DNA from: an uncultured Roseibium sp.
Lineage (GTDB): Bacteria > Pseudomonadota > Alphaproteobacteria > Rhizobiales > Stappiaceae
Direction of reading: 5' to 3'
NCBI RefSeq assembly: GCF_947494555.1
Contig: NZ_CANLVF010000003.1
Coordinates: 62,001 to 126,000 of the forward strand
Length of the DNA stretch: 64,000 nt
Shown: positions 17,556-27,383 of the stretch, in pieces
Layout: the number at the start of each line of letters is the position of its first letter
How positions within the stretch are numbered: the stretch's first letter is position 1
Made by a program: the position numbers and the translations under genes
Notes under the pieces: model-generated
The model's input: the letters and a program-made list of their open reading frames with translations, nothing else
Told to the model about the DNA's origin: nothing
Databases searched by the model: none

Positions 17556-17894
17556 ATGGATTTTGACTTTTACCAAGATCTATTTGCCCCATTTGGTGAG
17601 ATCACGACCCGGAAAATGTTTGGTGTCGACGGGATTTATTGTGATGGGCTTTTCTTTGCAATTGTTGCAGACGATGAACTCTGGCTTAAGGTTGATAGTG
17701 TTACACGGGCTGCGTTCGAAGCGGCTGGCGCTGAACAATTCATCTATCAAATGAAGAACAAGTCCACTCCGATACCGTATTATCGAGCGCCGGAAGATAT
17801 CTTTGACGATGAAGAAAGCTTACGCTTCTGGACGCAGCACGCCCTTGACGCAGCGTTGCGAAATCGAAAACCCTCAAAGAAGAAAAAACAGTAA
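17556..17894 (+). CDS. TfoX/Sxy N-terminal-domain protein
   Basis: 112 aa from the ATG; an in-frame TTG lies 18 bp earlier. The sequence FAPFGEITTRKMFGVDGIYCDGLFFAIVADDELWLKVD is the TfoX_N signature, and the YYRAPEDIFDDEESLRFW stretch completes the domain. The end is strongly basic (RNRKPSKKKKQ). Full-length TfoX activates competence genes; stand-alone N-domain proteins like this are common in Rhizobiales and have no established role. It lies just downstream of a broken TetR gene. Confidence 0.85.
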   Translation: MDFDFYQDLFAPFGEITTRKMFGVDGIYCDGLFFAIVADDELWLKVDSVTRAAFEAAGAEQFIYQMKNKSTPIPYYRAPEDIFDDEESLRFWTQHALDAALRNRKPSKKKKQ

Positions 17895-17993
17895 CTCAAA
17901 TTCTTTAGCATTGACGTTTCAATTTGATAGCGCGTATCGGCTATTCGCTGCATTGAAAAAGTGATGACCCTTTTCAGAGCTCCAGAATGCGGA

Positions 17994-18977
17994 TCAGACC
18001 CTGAAGCTTATGAGCGTGCGCAAAAGTTCAATCTGGCTCCGGACCCCGACTTTTTCAAAAATACGCCGCAGATGCGTGCGCGCCGTATTTCGCGAGAAGC
18101 CGAGTTCAGCGGATATCCCTGAAAGATCGAACCCGCGCGCAATACGGTCGAGGATCTCAGTCTGGGTTTGCGACAGGCCGAAAATCAGCTCAGCGATCCG
18201 GATCTGTTTTGACAGATCGGGATCCTCCCCGAAGAGAACATAAACGCGGCAGTCGGCAACCCTAACCCAGCATGTCAGCAGAGCGCCCTCGCCGTCTTCG
18301 CCAAGCACCACAGGAAAAGTGACCGAGTTTTCCCCGGCTGAAGCGACCTGACTGAACTGGCCGAACCCTTTGAGTTTATGGGACCGGGAAACCGTTTCCC
18401 GAAGTCCCTTGTCCCAGGACGGACTGGACGCGCGCAGCGTTCCGTGGCTGATCGTCAGTCCTTCGAAGGTTCTAAGACATTCGGAAGCGGCGGAGTTCAG
18501 CCAGACAACCCCGCAGTCCTGGTTGACCTCGACAGCAGGGGAACTGATATCCCGCAGGGGTTCAGCCCAGCAACCGTGGAAAAGGATGCGCCATCGGCGG
18601 CCAGACCGTTCGAAGAGCCGGAAATTGTGTGACAGGTTTGGTGCGATCAGAGGATTTTCGGTTTCGGTCGCAATCTCATCAAATGTAGCCCATGCCATAT
18701 CGCCATGAACTTCAATTGTAATGTTTTCGCGCCGAATGTCGGCGTGAATGGGCCCGGGCGATGCATCCATGGAGTCAAAGACGTTGCGCCGGAATTCCTC
18801 ATACCCTCTGGCGATCTGCATCGTGCCGCATTCCATGATGCTCTGGAACCGTTCGTCCTGGACCCAGTTTTTTTCCCAGGCGGTTCTGTCGCGGGCAAGA
18901 TACGTTGAAAGATCCGTCTCGATTACGGACTGGATTTCTGCCCGTGCCGCCTGAAGTTCCGGGTCATGCGCCGTCAT
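17994..18977 (-). CDS. LuxR-type regulator with SnoaL-like and PAS-like sensory regions
   Basis: 327 aa. Residues about 10-145 resemble an NTF2/SnoaL-like domain (DMAWATFDEIATETENP, then NFRLFERSGRRWRILFHGCW). Residues 155-250 look PAS-like (VNQDCGVVWLNSAASECL). The last 65 residues form a LuxR/FixJ helix-turn-helix (FGLSQTQTEILDRIARGFDLSGISAELGFSRNTARTHLRRIFEKVG). The start overlaps the end of the small upstream gene by 14 bp, implying coupled translation. The combination suggests sensing of a small hydrophobic ligand; targets are unknown. Confidence 0.85.
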   Translation of the reverse strand: MTAHDPELQAARAEIQSVIETDLSTYLARDRTAWEKNWVQDERFQSIMECGTMQIARGYEEFRRNVFDSMDASPGPIHADIRRENITIEVHGDMAWATFDEIATETENPLIAPNLSHNFRLFERSGRRWRILFHGCWAEPLRDISSPAVEVNQDCGVVWLNSAASECLRTFEGLTISHGTLRASSPSWDKGLRETVSRSHKLKGFGQFSQVASAGENSVTFPVVLGEDGEGALLTCWVRVADCRVYVLFGEDPDLSKQIRIAELIFGLSQTQTEILDRIARGFDLSGISAELGFSRNTARTHLRRIFEKVGVRSQIELLRTLISFRV

Positions 18978-19233
18978 ATTTTGCCATTACCGTATCCCGT
19001 GACCGCCTGGTGCGTTGTCGAACAGTGCCCGTTGAACCGCCAAACAGCAGATAGGCCATTTGAACGACAAATGCCGCGACCCGAACGTACCATTTTTTAA
19101 ACCTGACCGGTTTTGGAAAGAGACCGGTGTCATCTGCAAAGAACTGGTAATAGGCATCCTGCTCGCTCGTGGTCTGCCCACAGAAACCACCTGTTTTTTG
19201 TTTGTTTCGAAGCATCTGGTTCCAGTTGCTCAT
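18964..19233 (-). CDS. Small protein with one membrane segment, coupled to the LuxR-type gene
   Basis: 89 aa, starting at the ATG seven bases after GGAGG; a longer frame starts 30 bp upstream without a ribosome site. The N-terminal half is polar, with a FFADDTGLFPKPVRFKKW stretch; a single hydrophobic segment AAFVVQMAYLLFGG follows at about 58-71, then a basic tail. I recognise no family. The clear ribosome site and 14-bp overlap with the regulator make it likely real; it could be a sensor or inhibitor partner of that regulator (inference). Confidence 0.55.
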   Translation of the reverse strand: MSNWNQMLRNKQKTGGFCGQTTSEQDAYYQFFADDTGLFPKPVRFKKWYVRVAAFVVQMAYLLFGGSTGTVRQRTRRSRDTVMAKYDGA

Positions 19234-19342
19234 TGTCGGACCTCCGATTGCGATCCGATGCAACTAGCACCGTTTGTTTCATGCATATGTCACCCCAGAG
19301 GATGACATTGGGCCGGGTTGCCAAACTGAAAGTCTGTTGCCC

Positions 19343-19612
19343 TTGAGTGGCGAATGCAGCTCGGCCCATGCGGATAGAGTGCGTTGGCTATACATTGCCC
19401 GTCCGCTATCCCGTCGACACCTGCCCTCAAATCCTGCCTTCACGGCCGTGAGAACAAGAAACCGCATTGCGATCAGGGAAAATCATCGCCAATGCCACTA
19501 GCGCGAAGAACCGCTGCAATAAACGCATTGATTTCAGCACGCGCTCTTTCATTCATGAGGCTTTTGCCAAACGCCCCTGCATGCAATTCTCATCCAGGTG
19601 CAAGGGGTCTGC
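19343..19612. repeat. 270-bp direct repeat, copy 1
   Basis: This segment is repeated with scattered substitutions at 20797-21066, in the same orientation and with the same length. On the minus strand both copies encode the similar peptide MNERARSEINAFLEAVLR (copy 1 differs by a few residues), suggesting a decayed coding piece. The two copies flank the Hcp gene and an IS5-type remnant. Confidence 0.8.
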
Positions 19613-19889
19613 CTGGACCTGTCACGGAATTGCACCGCTCCTTTGACTTGGTATTTTGCCACAAAGGAGAATGTTCATGGGATCAAGTGGGCTGATCCTC
19701 GACAATTGCGGCAACCGGAAAGAGCTTCAGAGCAACCGAATCTTCGATTTGACGAATTTTTTACGCCTGAACCAGGATCTACCAACAGGCATTTGCCTGT
19801 TTTATGACGCCAAATTCACGCCAAATCGCTCATATTCGAAACTCCTAGTATGCGCATCAGGAATTACATATTTTTCAGGGAGTTGTAGT

Positions 19890-20375
19890 ATGGCTGGTGA
19901 TTTGTTTTTGAAGCTCGACGGAATAAAAGGTGAAGCACAAGATAAATTTCATAAAGACGAGATCGATATCTTAAGTTGGTCTTGGGGAGCTACTCAGTCC
20001 GGCACAACCCACATGGGAAGTGGATCAGGGTCAGGAAAAGCCAAATTCGAGGATTTAGTATTCACAAAGTATATCGACAAGGCAACGCCGGCACTCATTC
20101 AGCATTTGTCTACAGGGAAGCATATTTCAAATGGGCTTCTTTGCGTTCGAAAGGCAGCCGGAGCGAGTCCACTTGAGTACATTAAATTGGAAATCAAAGA
20201 TCTTATTGTAACCGGCGTAAGTTACTATAATAACGAAGAAGACGAGCGAATGGTGGAATACATAGCCCTGGATTTTGCCGAATACAAATTTATTTATACT
20301 GAGCAAAAACCGGATGGCTCAAAAGGTGCCGCACCGGAATTTTCTTGGGACATTTCGGCGAATGAATTTACGTAA
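19890..20375 (+). CDS. hcp: Hcp-family type VI secretion tube protein, orphan
   Basis: 161 aa, starting at the ATG after AGGGAG; the frame is open upstream but loses similarity. The family marks are DLFLKLDGIKGEAQDK at the start, IDILSWSWGATQSG, GSGKAKFEDLVFTKYIDKATPALIQHLSTGKHI in the middle, and ALDFAEYKFIYTEQKPDGS near the end. Hcp hexamers stack into the tube of type VI systems and may carry effectors. No sheath, baseplate, ClpV or VgrG gene is visible in the window, so it must serve a machine encoded elsewhere or another contractile device. The IS5-type end touches its stop codon, and direct repeats flank it, pointing to transfer or rearrangement. Confidence 0.9.
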   Translation: MAGDLFLKLDGIKGEAQDKFHKDEIDILSWSWGATQSGTTHMGSGSGSGKAKFEDLVFTKYIDKATPALIQHLSTGKHISNGLLCVRKAAGASPLEYIKLEIKDLIVTGVSYYNNEEDERMVEYIALDFAEYKFIYTEQKPDGSKGAAPEFSWDISANEFT

Positions 20376-20376
20376 A

Positions 20377-20799
20377 CTAGGTTCTGTTGACAAAGCCGCG
20401 TAACCAGATGCGTGCGGCGGCGAGATTGAGGAAGGCACGGAAGTTGGCCGCGTGTTTCTCATGACTAGTAGCGATGCGCCGACAGTGTTTGATCCGGTTG
20501 GTTAACCGCTCAACGTGATTTCGATGACGGTAGAGATACGGACTAAAGCAGATCGGATCGCGCTGGTTCCGATGGGGCGGGATGTTCGACAAGCCTCCAC
20601 GTGAACTCACGAATGTTCTTATCTCGGTCGCGTCGTAAGCCTTGTCGGCAAGAACCGTTCCGCCGCTCGGCAGGTTTTCAACTAGAGCCCGAGCCATCAA
20701 ACTGTCATGCTGCTGACCGCCGGTAATCATGACTTGGAGCCGCAGTCCGTTCGCATCAACAACAGCGTGGATTTTGGTCGTCAGCCCTCCGCGCGGTTG
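20377..20799 (-). pseudogene. IS5-type transposase remnant (C-terminal part)
   Basis: The frame runs from RGGLTTKIHAVVDANG (reading upstream of the first ATG) through VLADKAYDATEIRTFV (second catalytic Asp) to the YREK-like NHVERLTNRIKHCRRIATSHEKHAANF and ends at the terminal inverted repeat. The N-terminal half with the first catalytic Asp is missing; at about 20797 the sequence runs into the 270-bp repeat. The end sequence AGGTTCTGTTGACAAA at 20379-20394 is typical of this IS group. Not functional. Confidence 0.85.
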
Positions 20800-21066
20800 A
20801 ATGGCGAATGCGGCTCGGCCATGCGGATAGAGTGCGTTGGCTATGCTTTGCCCGCCCCGCTATCCAGTCGACACTCGGCCTCAAATCCAGCCTTCACGAG
20901 CGTTAGATGAAGAGACCGCATTGCGATGAGATAAAATCATTGCCAATGCCACTTGTGCGAAGAACCGCTTCAAGAAACGCATTGATTTCAGAACGCGCTC
21001 TTTCATTCATGAGGCTTTTGCCAAACGCCCCTGCATGCAACTCTCATCCAGGTGCAAGGGGTCTGC
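20797..21066. repeat. 270-bp direct repeat, copy 2
   Basis: Second copy of the segment at 19343-19612, directly abutting the broken transposase. Substitutions are scattered along the whole length, so the duplication is not very recent. Confidence 0.8.
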
Positions 21067-21255
21067 TAGTTCGTTAACAACAGAGCTGAGATTTGGGTGA
21101 CCTTGCAAGTGCATCATGCTTTGCCAAAAGGGGCACATATGTGATTGAACACACGATCGACATTCGACAAAACCTTGACGACCGCACTGTCACAGCTGCT
21201 GCACAAAGGATTTGCGCCAACGAAGACCTCACCGTTTTCAAAAATCTTGGCAACG

Positions 21256-22251
21256 TCAATCGAAGGCCCACTGCACTTTCAGACTTTTGCTCGGTGGTGC
21301 GCTGGCGAGAAATCTTGAAATTTCCTCGAGTGGCAGTCTGTGCGAAACCACGCGATCAATTTCGGAACCGTGGCCAGTTATGATGTCCAATGACCTTGGG
21401 ATGTTGTGGTTTAGAGAATGCGATCCAGCAAGCGTCAATTGCCTTCGGAAAACCTCGAAAGGTCTAAGATCAATCTTCGCATCAGATGGACAGACGCCGA
21501 AAAAAAGACCTTTGCCTCCGTTTGCCATATAGTCGGCAAGTCCTGCAGCAACAGCCGGAACGCCCGTTGCTTCAACCGCAAGATCTGCTCGATGATGCCA
21601 CTCTTGTAGGTCACAGGAGCCGCTTGCGATTGCTTCGAATCCAAAGCTCGATGCTAATTCAAGACGGCTGTCCGAGATGTCGCAGAAGGTTACCCTTGAG
21701 ATGCCTGTCGACTTAAGCGCCATTCCCATGAGCAATCCCATCGGTCCGGCACCAAAGATCAATGCCTCTTCCATCCACGGAGCGTGAACTGCATCGACGC
21801 CATTTAGAACACATCCCATGGGCTCTGCCAAAGCGGCCTGCTGGAAACTCATGTCACCGATGGGATGCACGTTGGCGGCATTCACGAGACTCAATTCAGC
21901 AAACCCTCCATGGGTTGTTACACCGTATGCGCCAAGCTTGTCACAAAGATGCGCCCAACCGTGCCTGCACGCCCGACAGGTGCCACATTCGAAATTCGGG
22001 TCAACAGCGACACGGTCTCCGGAGGTGACATTTGCTACACCTGACCCAACATCCACAACGACGCCAACATATTCATGACCAGGTACAACGGGAAAAGCGC
22101 CAGTCCCATAGTTGTCTTTCAAAACTTCGTAATCGGTGTGACAAATTCCGCTTGCCTTGACTTCGACAACAACTTCACCCGGCCCTGGCGCGGGATCCGG
22201 CAAATCCTTGAACTGAACTTCATTTTTTCCGGTGAAAACGACAGCCTTCAT
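21256..22251 (-). CDS. Zinc-dependent medium-chain polyol/alcohol dehydrogenase
   Basis: 331 aa. Catalytic zinc ligands are visible as C in GICHTDYE, H-E in GHEYVGVVVDVGSG, and the structural zinc site as four cysteines in CGTCRACRHGWAHLC. The NAD-binding motif is GAGPMGLLMGMALKSTG at about 160. It belongs to the sorbitol/threonine/galactitol dehydrogenase branch. It is the last gene of the polyol operon, following the mannitol-type dehydrogenase by seven bases. It probably oxidises a secondary hydroxyl of the imported sugar alcohol, or of another isomer, to a ketose. Confidence 0.88.
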   Translation of the reverse strand: MKAVVFTGKNEVQFKDLPDPAPGPGEVVVEVKASGICHTDYEVLKDNYGTGAFPVVPGHEYVGVVVDVGSGVANVTSGDRVAVDPNFECGTCRACRHGWAHLCDKLGAYGVTTHGGFAELSLVNAANVHPIGDMSFQQAALAEPMGCVLNGVDAVHAPWMEEALIFGAGPMGLLMGMALKSTGISRVTFCDISDSRLELASSFGFEAIASGSCDLQEWHHRADLAVEATGVPAVAAGLADYMANGGKGLFFGVCPSDAKIDLRPFEVFRRQLTLAGSHSLNHNIPRSLDIITGHGSEIDRVVSHRLPLEEISRFLASAPPSKSLKVQWAFD

Positions 22252-22258
22252 AGCGTGA

Positions 22259-23734
22259 TTATCCTTGCAGGTATGATACCAACGCTGCTTCCAAACCTTC
22301 GGACCAGATAAGCGAAAGCCAGGTATGAAACCGGACTTGGAACAGGGCGTTGTTTCCTAGATCCCCGTAGATGTCACTTTGGTCCAACCATGCTTGCGGA
22401 TTGGACTTCGCTGCCCGGGCAGTAATCACTAGCCTATCCCACACAGGATCATTGGGCTCTATGATAGTGCCGTCTTCCCGTGTTCCCTCACACATCCTCG
22501 CCCAGATCGCCTGGGACAGCGCGAGACCGTCAACGGCGTCACCGTTGGCAAGCGCGTCACGCAAGGTTGGAAGAACAAATCCCGTCTGGCGCGAATAGCC
22601 GTCAAACGCCACTCGTCGCACGGTGTCGATGATCTCGGGATTTGAGAACCGTCTGTCGATCAGATCGACATAAGAGGCTGGTGCTACACCCGGGGCAGCT
22701 TTTACCTGAAGTGCGATCTCAATCCTTGCAATCTTGCGAAAAAACGCACCAATCAAAGGGTGCGACATACATTGTGAAATGTATTCGAGAGACAAAATTT
22801 CACCCGCATCGGCGATGATCTGATGACCACCGTTTAATATGCGAATTTTCATCGTCTCGTGGGCATGTACGTCCTGCGTGAATGTCGCGTCGACTTTGTC
22901 CCAATCGGGACGCCCGGCACAAAAGTCGTCTTCAATTACCCATTGACGGAAATTTTCATGGGTTACCGGGGCTGCATCATTGATGCGGAATTGCCTGGCC
23001 AGTTCCAGTTCCCTCGGCCCGGTAGCAGGAACAATGCAATCCACCATGGAATTGGGGAAGGAGCAATTCGTATCAATCCAATCTGCAAGATCCGGATCGG
23101 ATAGGCGCGCGAGTGAAACCAGCGTTTGTCGCAAGATTGCGCCGTTGCCTTGCAGGTTATCGCAGCTTTGGCAGGTGAAAGGCCCCGATGACTCCCTGCG
23201 GCGTGTTTTCAGTGCCGCAATCATGGCACCGAAAGCTGTTCGAGGACTGTCGGGATGAGCGGCATCATGTCGGATGTCAGGATGATCCGAATTGAATGCA
23301 TTGGTTACAGGGTCAATGTAATATCCGCCCTCGGTGACGGTAAGCGAAACAATGCGGATTGCAGGGTTGGCCATTTGCCGTATCAAGGCGGCGTTGTTTT
23401 CCTCGACGGGCACGAAGCCGATCATTGACCCGACGATTTCCACTGAAGGTCCATTGGGGTCCAACTCGATCAGGGTTGTCAGGTAGTCCTGTGCTGACAA
23501 CCGTTTCCGTTGAGCTTCGTCGCCCCGGCGAACACCTGCACCGATGATCCCCCAATCCAGCGCCTCTCCCTGCTGCATCAGCCGGTGCAGATACCAGGAT
23601 TGGTGCGCACGGTGAAAGTTACCCAAACCGATGTGCACGATGCCCGGTGTAATGGCCGTGCGATTGTAGGTAGGAATACAAACACCTGCGGGCAAATCGA
23701 TAAGTGCTGCGTTTGAGAGTTTTTGCATTGGCAT
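22259..23734 (-). CDS. Mannitol-dehydrogenase-family (long-chain) polyol dehydrogenase
   Basis: 491 aa from the first ATG after the stop of the upstream SDR gene (11 bp gap); a second ATG follows after one codon. The N-terminal Rossmann part has IVHIGLGNFHRAHQSWYLHRL, and the polyol-binding core has KIRILNGGHQIIADAG, where K-x5-N-x2-H are the catalytic residues of the family. Members oxidise D-mannitol, D-arabinitol or uronate-type substrates using NAD. Together with the SDR and the zinc dehydrogenase this operon has three unrelated polyol dehydrogenases, so it likely handles several stereoisomers taken up by one ABC transporter. Confidence 0.9.
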   Translation of the reverse strand: MPMQKLSNAALIDLPAGVCIPTYNRTAITPGIVHIGLGNFHRAHQSWYLHRLMQQGEALDWGIIGAGVRRGDEAQRKRLSAQDYLTTLIELDPNGPSVEIVGSMIGFVPVEENNAALIRQMANPAIRIVSLTVTEGGYYIDPVTNAFNSDHPDIRHDAAHPDSPRTAFGAMIAALKTRRRESSGPFTCQSCDNLQGNGAILRQTLVSLARLSDPDLADWIDTNCSFPNSMVDCIVPATGPRELELARQFRINDAAPVTHENFRQWVIEDDFCAGRPDWDKVDATFTQDVHAHETMKIRILNGGHQIIADAGEILSLEYISQCMSHPLIGAFFRKIARIEIALQVKAAPGVAPASYVDLIDRRFSNPEIIDTVRRVAFDGYSRQTGFVLPTLRDALANGDAVDGLALSQAIWARMCEGTREDGTIIEPNDPVWDRLVITARAAKSNPQAWLDQSDIYGDLGNNALFQVRFHTWLSLIWSEGLEAALVSYLQG

Positions 23735-23745
23735 TGGCTTCAGCG

Positions 23746-24506
23746 TCAGCTCATCCAGTTGCCGCCGTCGACATTCAATGTCTGAGCGGTAATGTATCGG
23801 GAGGCATCCGAAGCGAGAAACACGCATGGATCGGCGATATCACGGGGATCGCCCATACGGCCCAACGGAACGGCTTCACCAACTTCTCGCTTTTTCTGGC
23901 CGCGGGGCTTGTTCTCATATTGGGAGAACTGCGCGTCAACGACGTCCCACATCGGGGTGTCGATGACACCCGGTGCAATGGCATTCACGCGAATGTTGTC
24001 AGTTGCCAACTCGAGCGCCAGCGATTGTGTGATCGAGATGATCGCTGCCTTGGTTGAACAATACAGTGTGATGTTGGGTTCGCCACGACGACCGGCCTGG
24101 CTTGAAAAGTTTATGATCGCGCCGCCGCCGCGCTTTTTCATGAACGGTATCACCGCCTGACAGGCGAAGATTGTTCCTCCAACATTGACGTCATATTGGC
24201 GGCGGTAGTCTTCTGGCGTGATCCTGTCGATAGAGGCCATGTTGAAGATACCCGCATTGTTGACAAGGATATCAATGCCACCCAACGCGTTTTCGACCTG
24301 TTGTGCGTTGTCCGAAAGCGCGTCGAAATCCATCACATTCATTTCGACAGGCAGGCCGCCAATGGCCTGTGCCGTTTCTGCGGCGTCATCCTCGCGCAAA
24401 TCGGCAACAGCAACTTTTGCACCAGCATCGGCCATTGCCTCGCAAACTGCGCGACCGATCCCACGCGCACCACCGGTCACGAGAGCAACTTTTCCATCGA
24501 GCGTTC

Positions 24507-24510
<4 letters not shown>
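23746..24510 (-). CDS. SDR-family polyol 2-dehydrogenase (sorbitol/galactitol type)
   Basis: 254 aa. The classical SDR features are the cofactor motif TGGARGIG (about 13-20), NNAG (about 85), catalytic Ser in NFSSQAG, and Tyr-Lys in YCSTKAA. The aspartate in VADLRED at the end of the second strand favours NAD. It resembles SmoS-type sorbitol/L-iditol dehydrogenases, which also act on galactitol. Its ATG overlaps the stop of the ATPase gene by four bases (ATGA), so it is part of the transporter operon. Confidence 0.9.
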
Positions 24511-25511
<1,001 letters not shown>

Positions 25512-25522
25512 TTTCTTGTTCC

Positions 25523-26356
25523 TTACTTCACGGCACCGAAGGTCAGTCCCCGGACGAGTTGTTTCAGGCTGAACCAACCCATGATCAGAATGGGTGCAAT
25601 AGCCATGATTGAAGCGGCACTCAGCTTGGCGTAGAAGAGTCCTTCAGGGCTGGAATAGCTGGCGATAAATGCAGTCAGCGGTGCCGCATTTGCGGCCGTA
25701 AGGTTGATCGTCCAGAAAGCTTCGTTCCAGGCGAGAATGATGTTCAGGAGAACTGTCGACGCCATGCCGGGGATCGCCATCGGTGTCAGTACGTAAATGA
25801 CTTCATCACGCAGTGACGCCCCATCCATACGGGCGGCTTCCAGAATTTCGCCCGGAATTTCCTTGAAGTATGTGTAGAGCATCCAAATGATGATCGGCAA
25901 ATTGATCAGCATCAGAACGATCGTCAAACCAAGACGAGTGTCGAGCAGGTTGAAATCCCGGAAAACCAGATAGATTGGCACCAACACACCAACCGGTGGC
26001 AACATCTTGGTCGACAACATCCACATAAGCACATTCTTGGTGTGTTTGGATGGAACAAATGCCATTGACCACGCTGCAGGTATCGCAATCAAGAGGCCCA
26101 AAAACGTGGATCCGACGGAAATAATGACCGAGTTGGAGAAATGCTTGAAGTAGTCAGATCTGGCCTGAACCGTCCCAAAGCTATCGGTTGTCCAGCCACT
26201 TCCGAACAGGATCTCCAAAGGCGCCCGGATCGCATCTTCTTCGGTCTTGAACGCCAGGATCAGGATCCAGAGGATGGGTATGAACATCAGGAAACCGAGC
26301 GTTCCAGCGATTGCGGTGTTGGTGACCTTGGCTTTGGTCGAGATTGCGCGTGCCAT
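25523..26356 (-). CDS. Sugar-alcohol ABC transporter permease (MalG type)
   Basis: 277 aa with six membrane helices. The EAA loop that docks to the ATPase is clear ([25 protein letters not shown], about 187-211). It is 13 bp downstream of the second permease and 11 bp upstream of the ATPase. CUT1 family; acts as heterodimer with the neighbouring permease. Confidence 0.94.
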   Translation of the reverse strand: MARAISTKAKVTNTAIAGTLGFLMFIPILWILILAFKTEEDAIRAPLEILFGSGWTTDSFGTVQARSDYFKHFSNSVIISVGSTFLGLLIAIPAAWSMAFVPSKHTKNVLMWMLSTKMLPPVGVLVPIYLVFRDFNLLDTRLGLTIVLMLINLPIIIWMLYTYFKEIPGEILEAARMDGASLRDEVIYVLTPMAIPGMASTVLLNIILAWNEAFWTINLTAANAAPLTAFIASYSSPEGLFYAKLSAASIMAIAPILIMGWFSLKQLVRGLTFGAVK

Positions 26357-26369
26357 GATCGATCTTCCC

Positions 26370-27242
26370 TCAAGCGTCCAGATTCTTGCCGATCATCCGC
26401 ATCAGGAAGATCGCAACGATATTGGCGAGGATGATGGCGATGACGCCACCGGCGCTTCCCATGCCGACGTCAAATTGCAAAAGCGACGAGACATAGATCA
26501 GATAGGTGAGGTTTGTCGTCGCGGTGCCCGGACCACCATTGGTGGTCACCAGGATTTCGGCGAAAATCGACAATAGAAAGATCGTCTGGATCAGGATGAC
26601 CACCGTTATCGCCCGGGCCAGGTGCGGTAACATGATGAACCAGAATCTGCTTCCCCAACCGGCCCCATCCATTTCAGCAGCTTCCAATTGCTCCTGATCG
26701 AGCGACTGGAGTGCTGTCAGGAGGATCAAGGTAGCGAATGGCAGCCACATCCAAGACACGATGAAGATGATCGATGCCAACGGGTATTGGCCGAAGAAGT
26801 CTATGGGCTGGAATCCGAGGCTTGTAGCAAGATTGCCAAATATGCCGTTCACGGGGTTCATGAACATGTTCTTCCAAACAAGCGCAGAAACGGTTGGCAT
26901 CACAAAAAATGGTGCGATAACCATGATCCGTATAAGTCCGGTCGCAAACATGGGCTTGTCCAGCAATAGCGCAAAGCCGATGCCACCGATCGTTGTGACG
27001 CACAAAATACCGCCAACCATCGCCAGCGTGTTCGTGATTGCGGCCTTGAAACTCGGGTCCGTGACGAACCAGTAGTAATTCTCCCACCCTGCAAAGGGCG
27101 TTGTCCCCGGCTGCAATAGGTTGTAGCGCAGGAACGAGAAATAAACCGTCATACACAACGGGATGAGCATCCAGCCGAGGAGTAACAGAACCGCAGGCGA
27201 GATCATCATTCGTGCAGCGGATCTTGACGCTTTCGTAGACAT
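26370..27242 (-). CDS. Sugar-alcohol ABC transporter permease (MalF type)
   Basis: 290 aa with six helices; the EAA loop reads EAAEMDGAGWGSRFWFIMLPHLA. The N-terminus (RMMISPAVLLLLGWMLIPLCMTVYFSF) is typical of CUT1 permeases. A hairpin separates it from the solute-binding gene upstream. Confidence 0.94.
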   Translation of the reverse strand: MSTKASRSAARMMISPAVLLLLGWMLIPLCMTVYFSFLRYNLLQPGTTPFAGWENYYWFVTDPSFKAAITNTLAMVGGILCVTTIGGIGFALLLDKPMFATGLIRIMVIAPFFVMPTVSALVWKNMFMNPVNGIFGNLATSLGFQPIDFFGQYPLASIIFIVSWMWLPFATLILLTALQSLDQEQLEAAEMDGAGWGSRFWFIMLPHLARAITVVILIQTIFLLSIFAEILVTTNGGPGTATTNLTYLIYVSSLLQFDVGMGSAGGVIAIILANIVAIFLMRMIGKNLDA

Positions 27243-27344
27243 GCGTTTCGCCCTCCCAAGTCGAATTGCGCTGCCGCATTTGAGAAAAAATCCAAATCAG
27301 ATCTTTGCCAAAACGCCCCAAAAAAGCTTTTCCGGGAACTGAAA

Positions 27345-27369
27345 GGGCCGAGGCACGTGACCCCGGCCC
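27345..27369 (-). terminator. Hairpin between solute-binding gene and permease gene
   Basis: A GGGCCG / CGGCCC stem lies 15 bp after the solute-binding protein stop and is followed on the transcribed strand by TTTC. Such intercistronic hairpins usually allow the binding protein to be made in excess. Confidence 0.55.
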
Positions 27370-27383
27370 ATCCAGGGAGGCGG

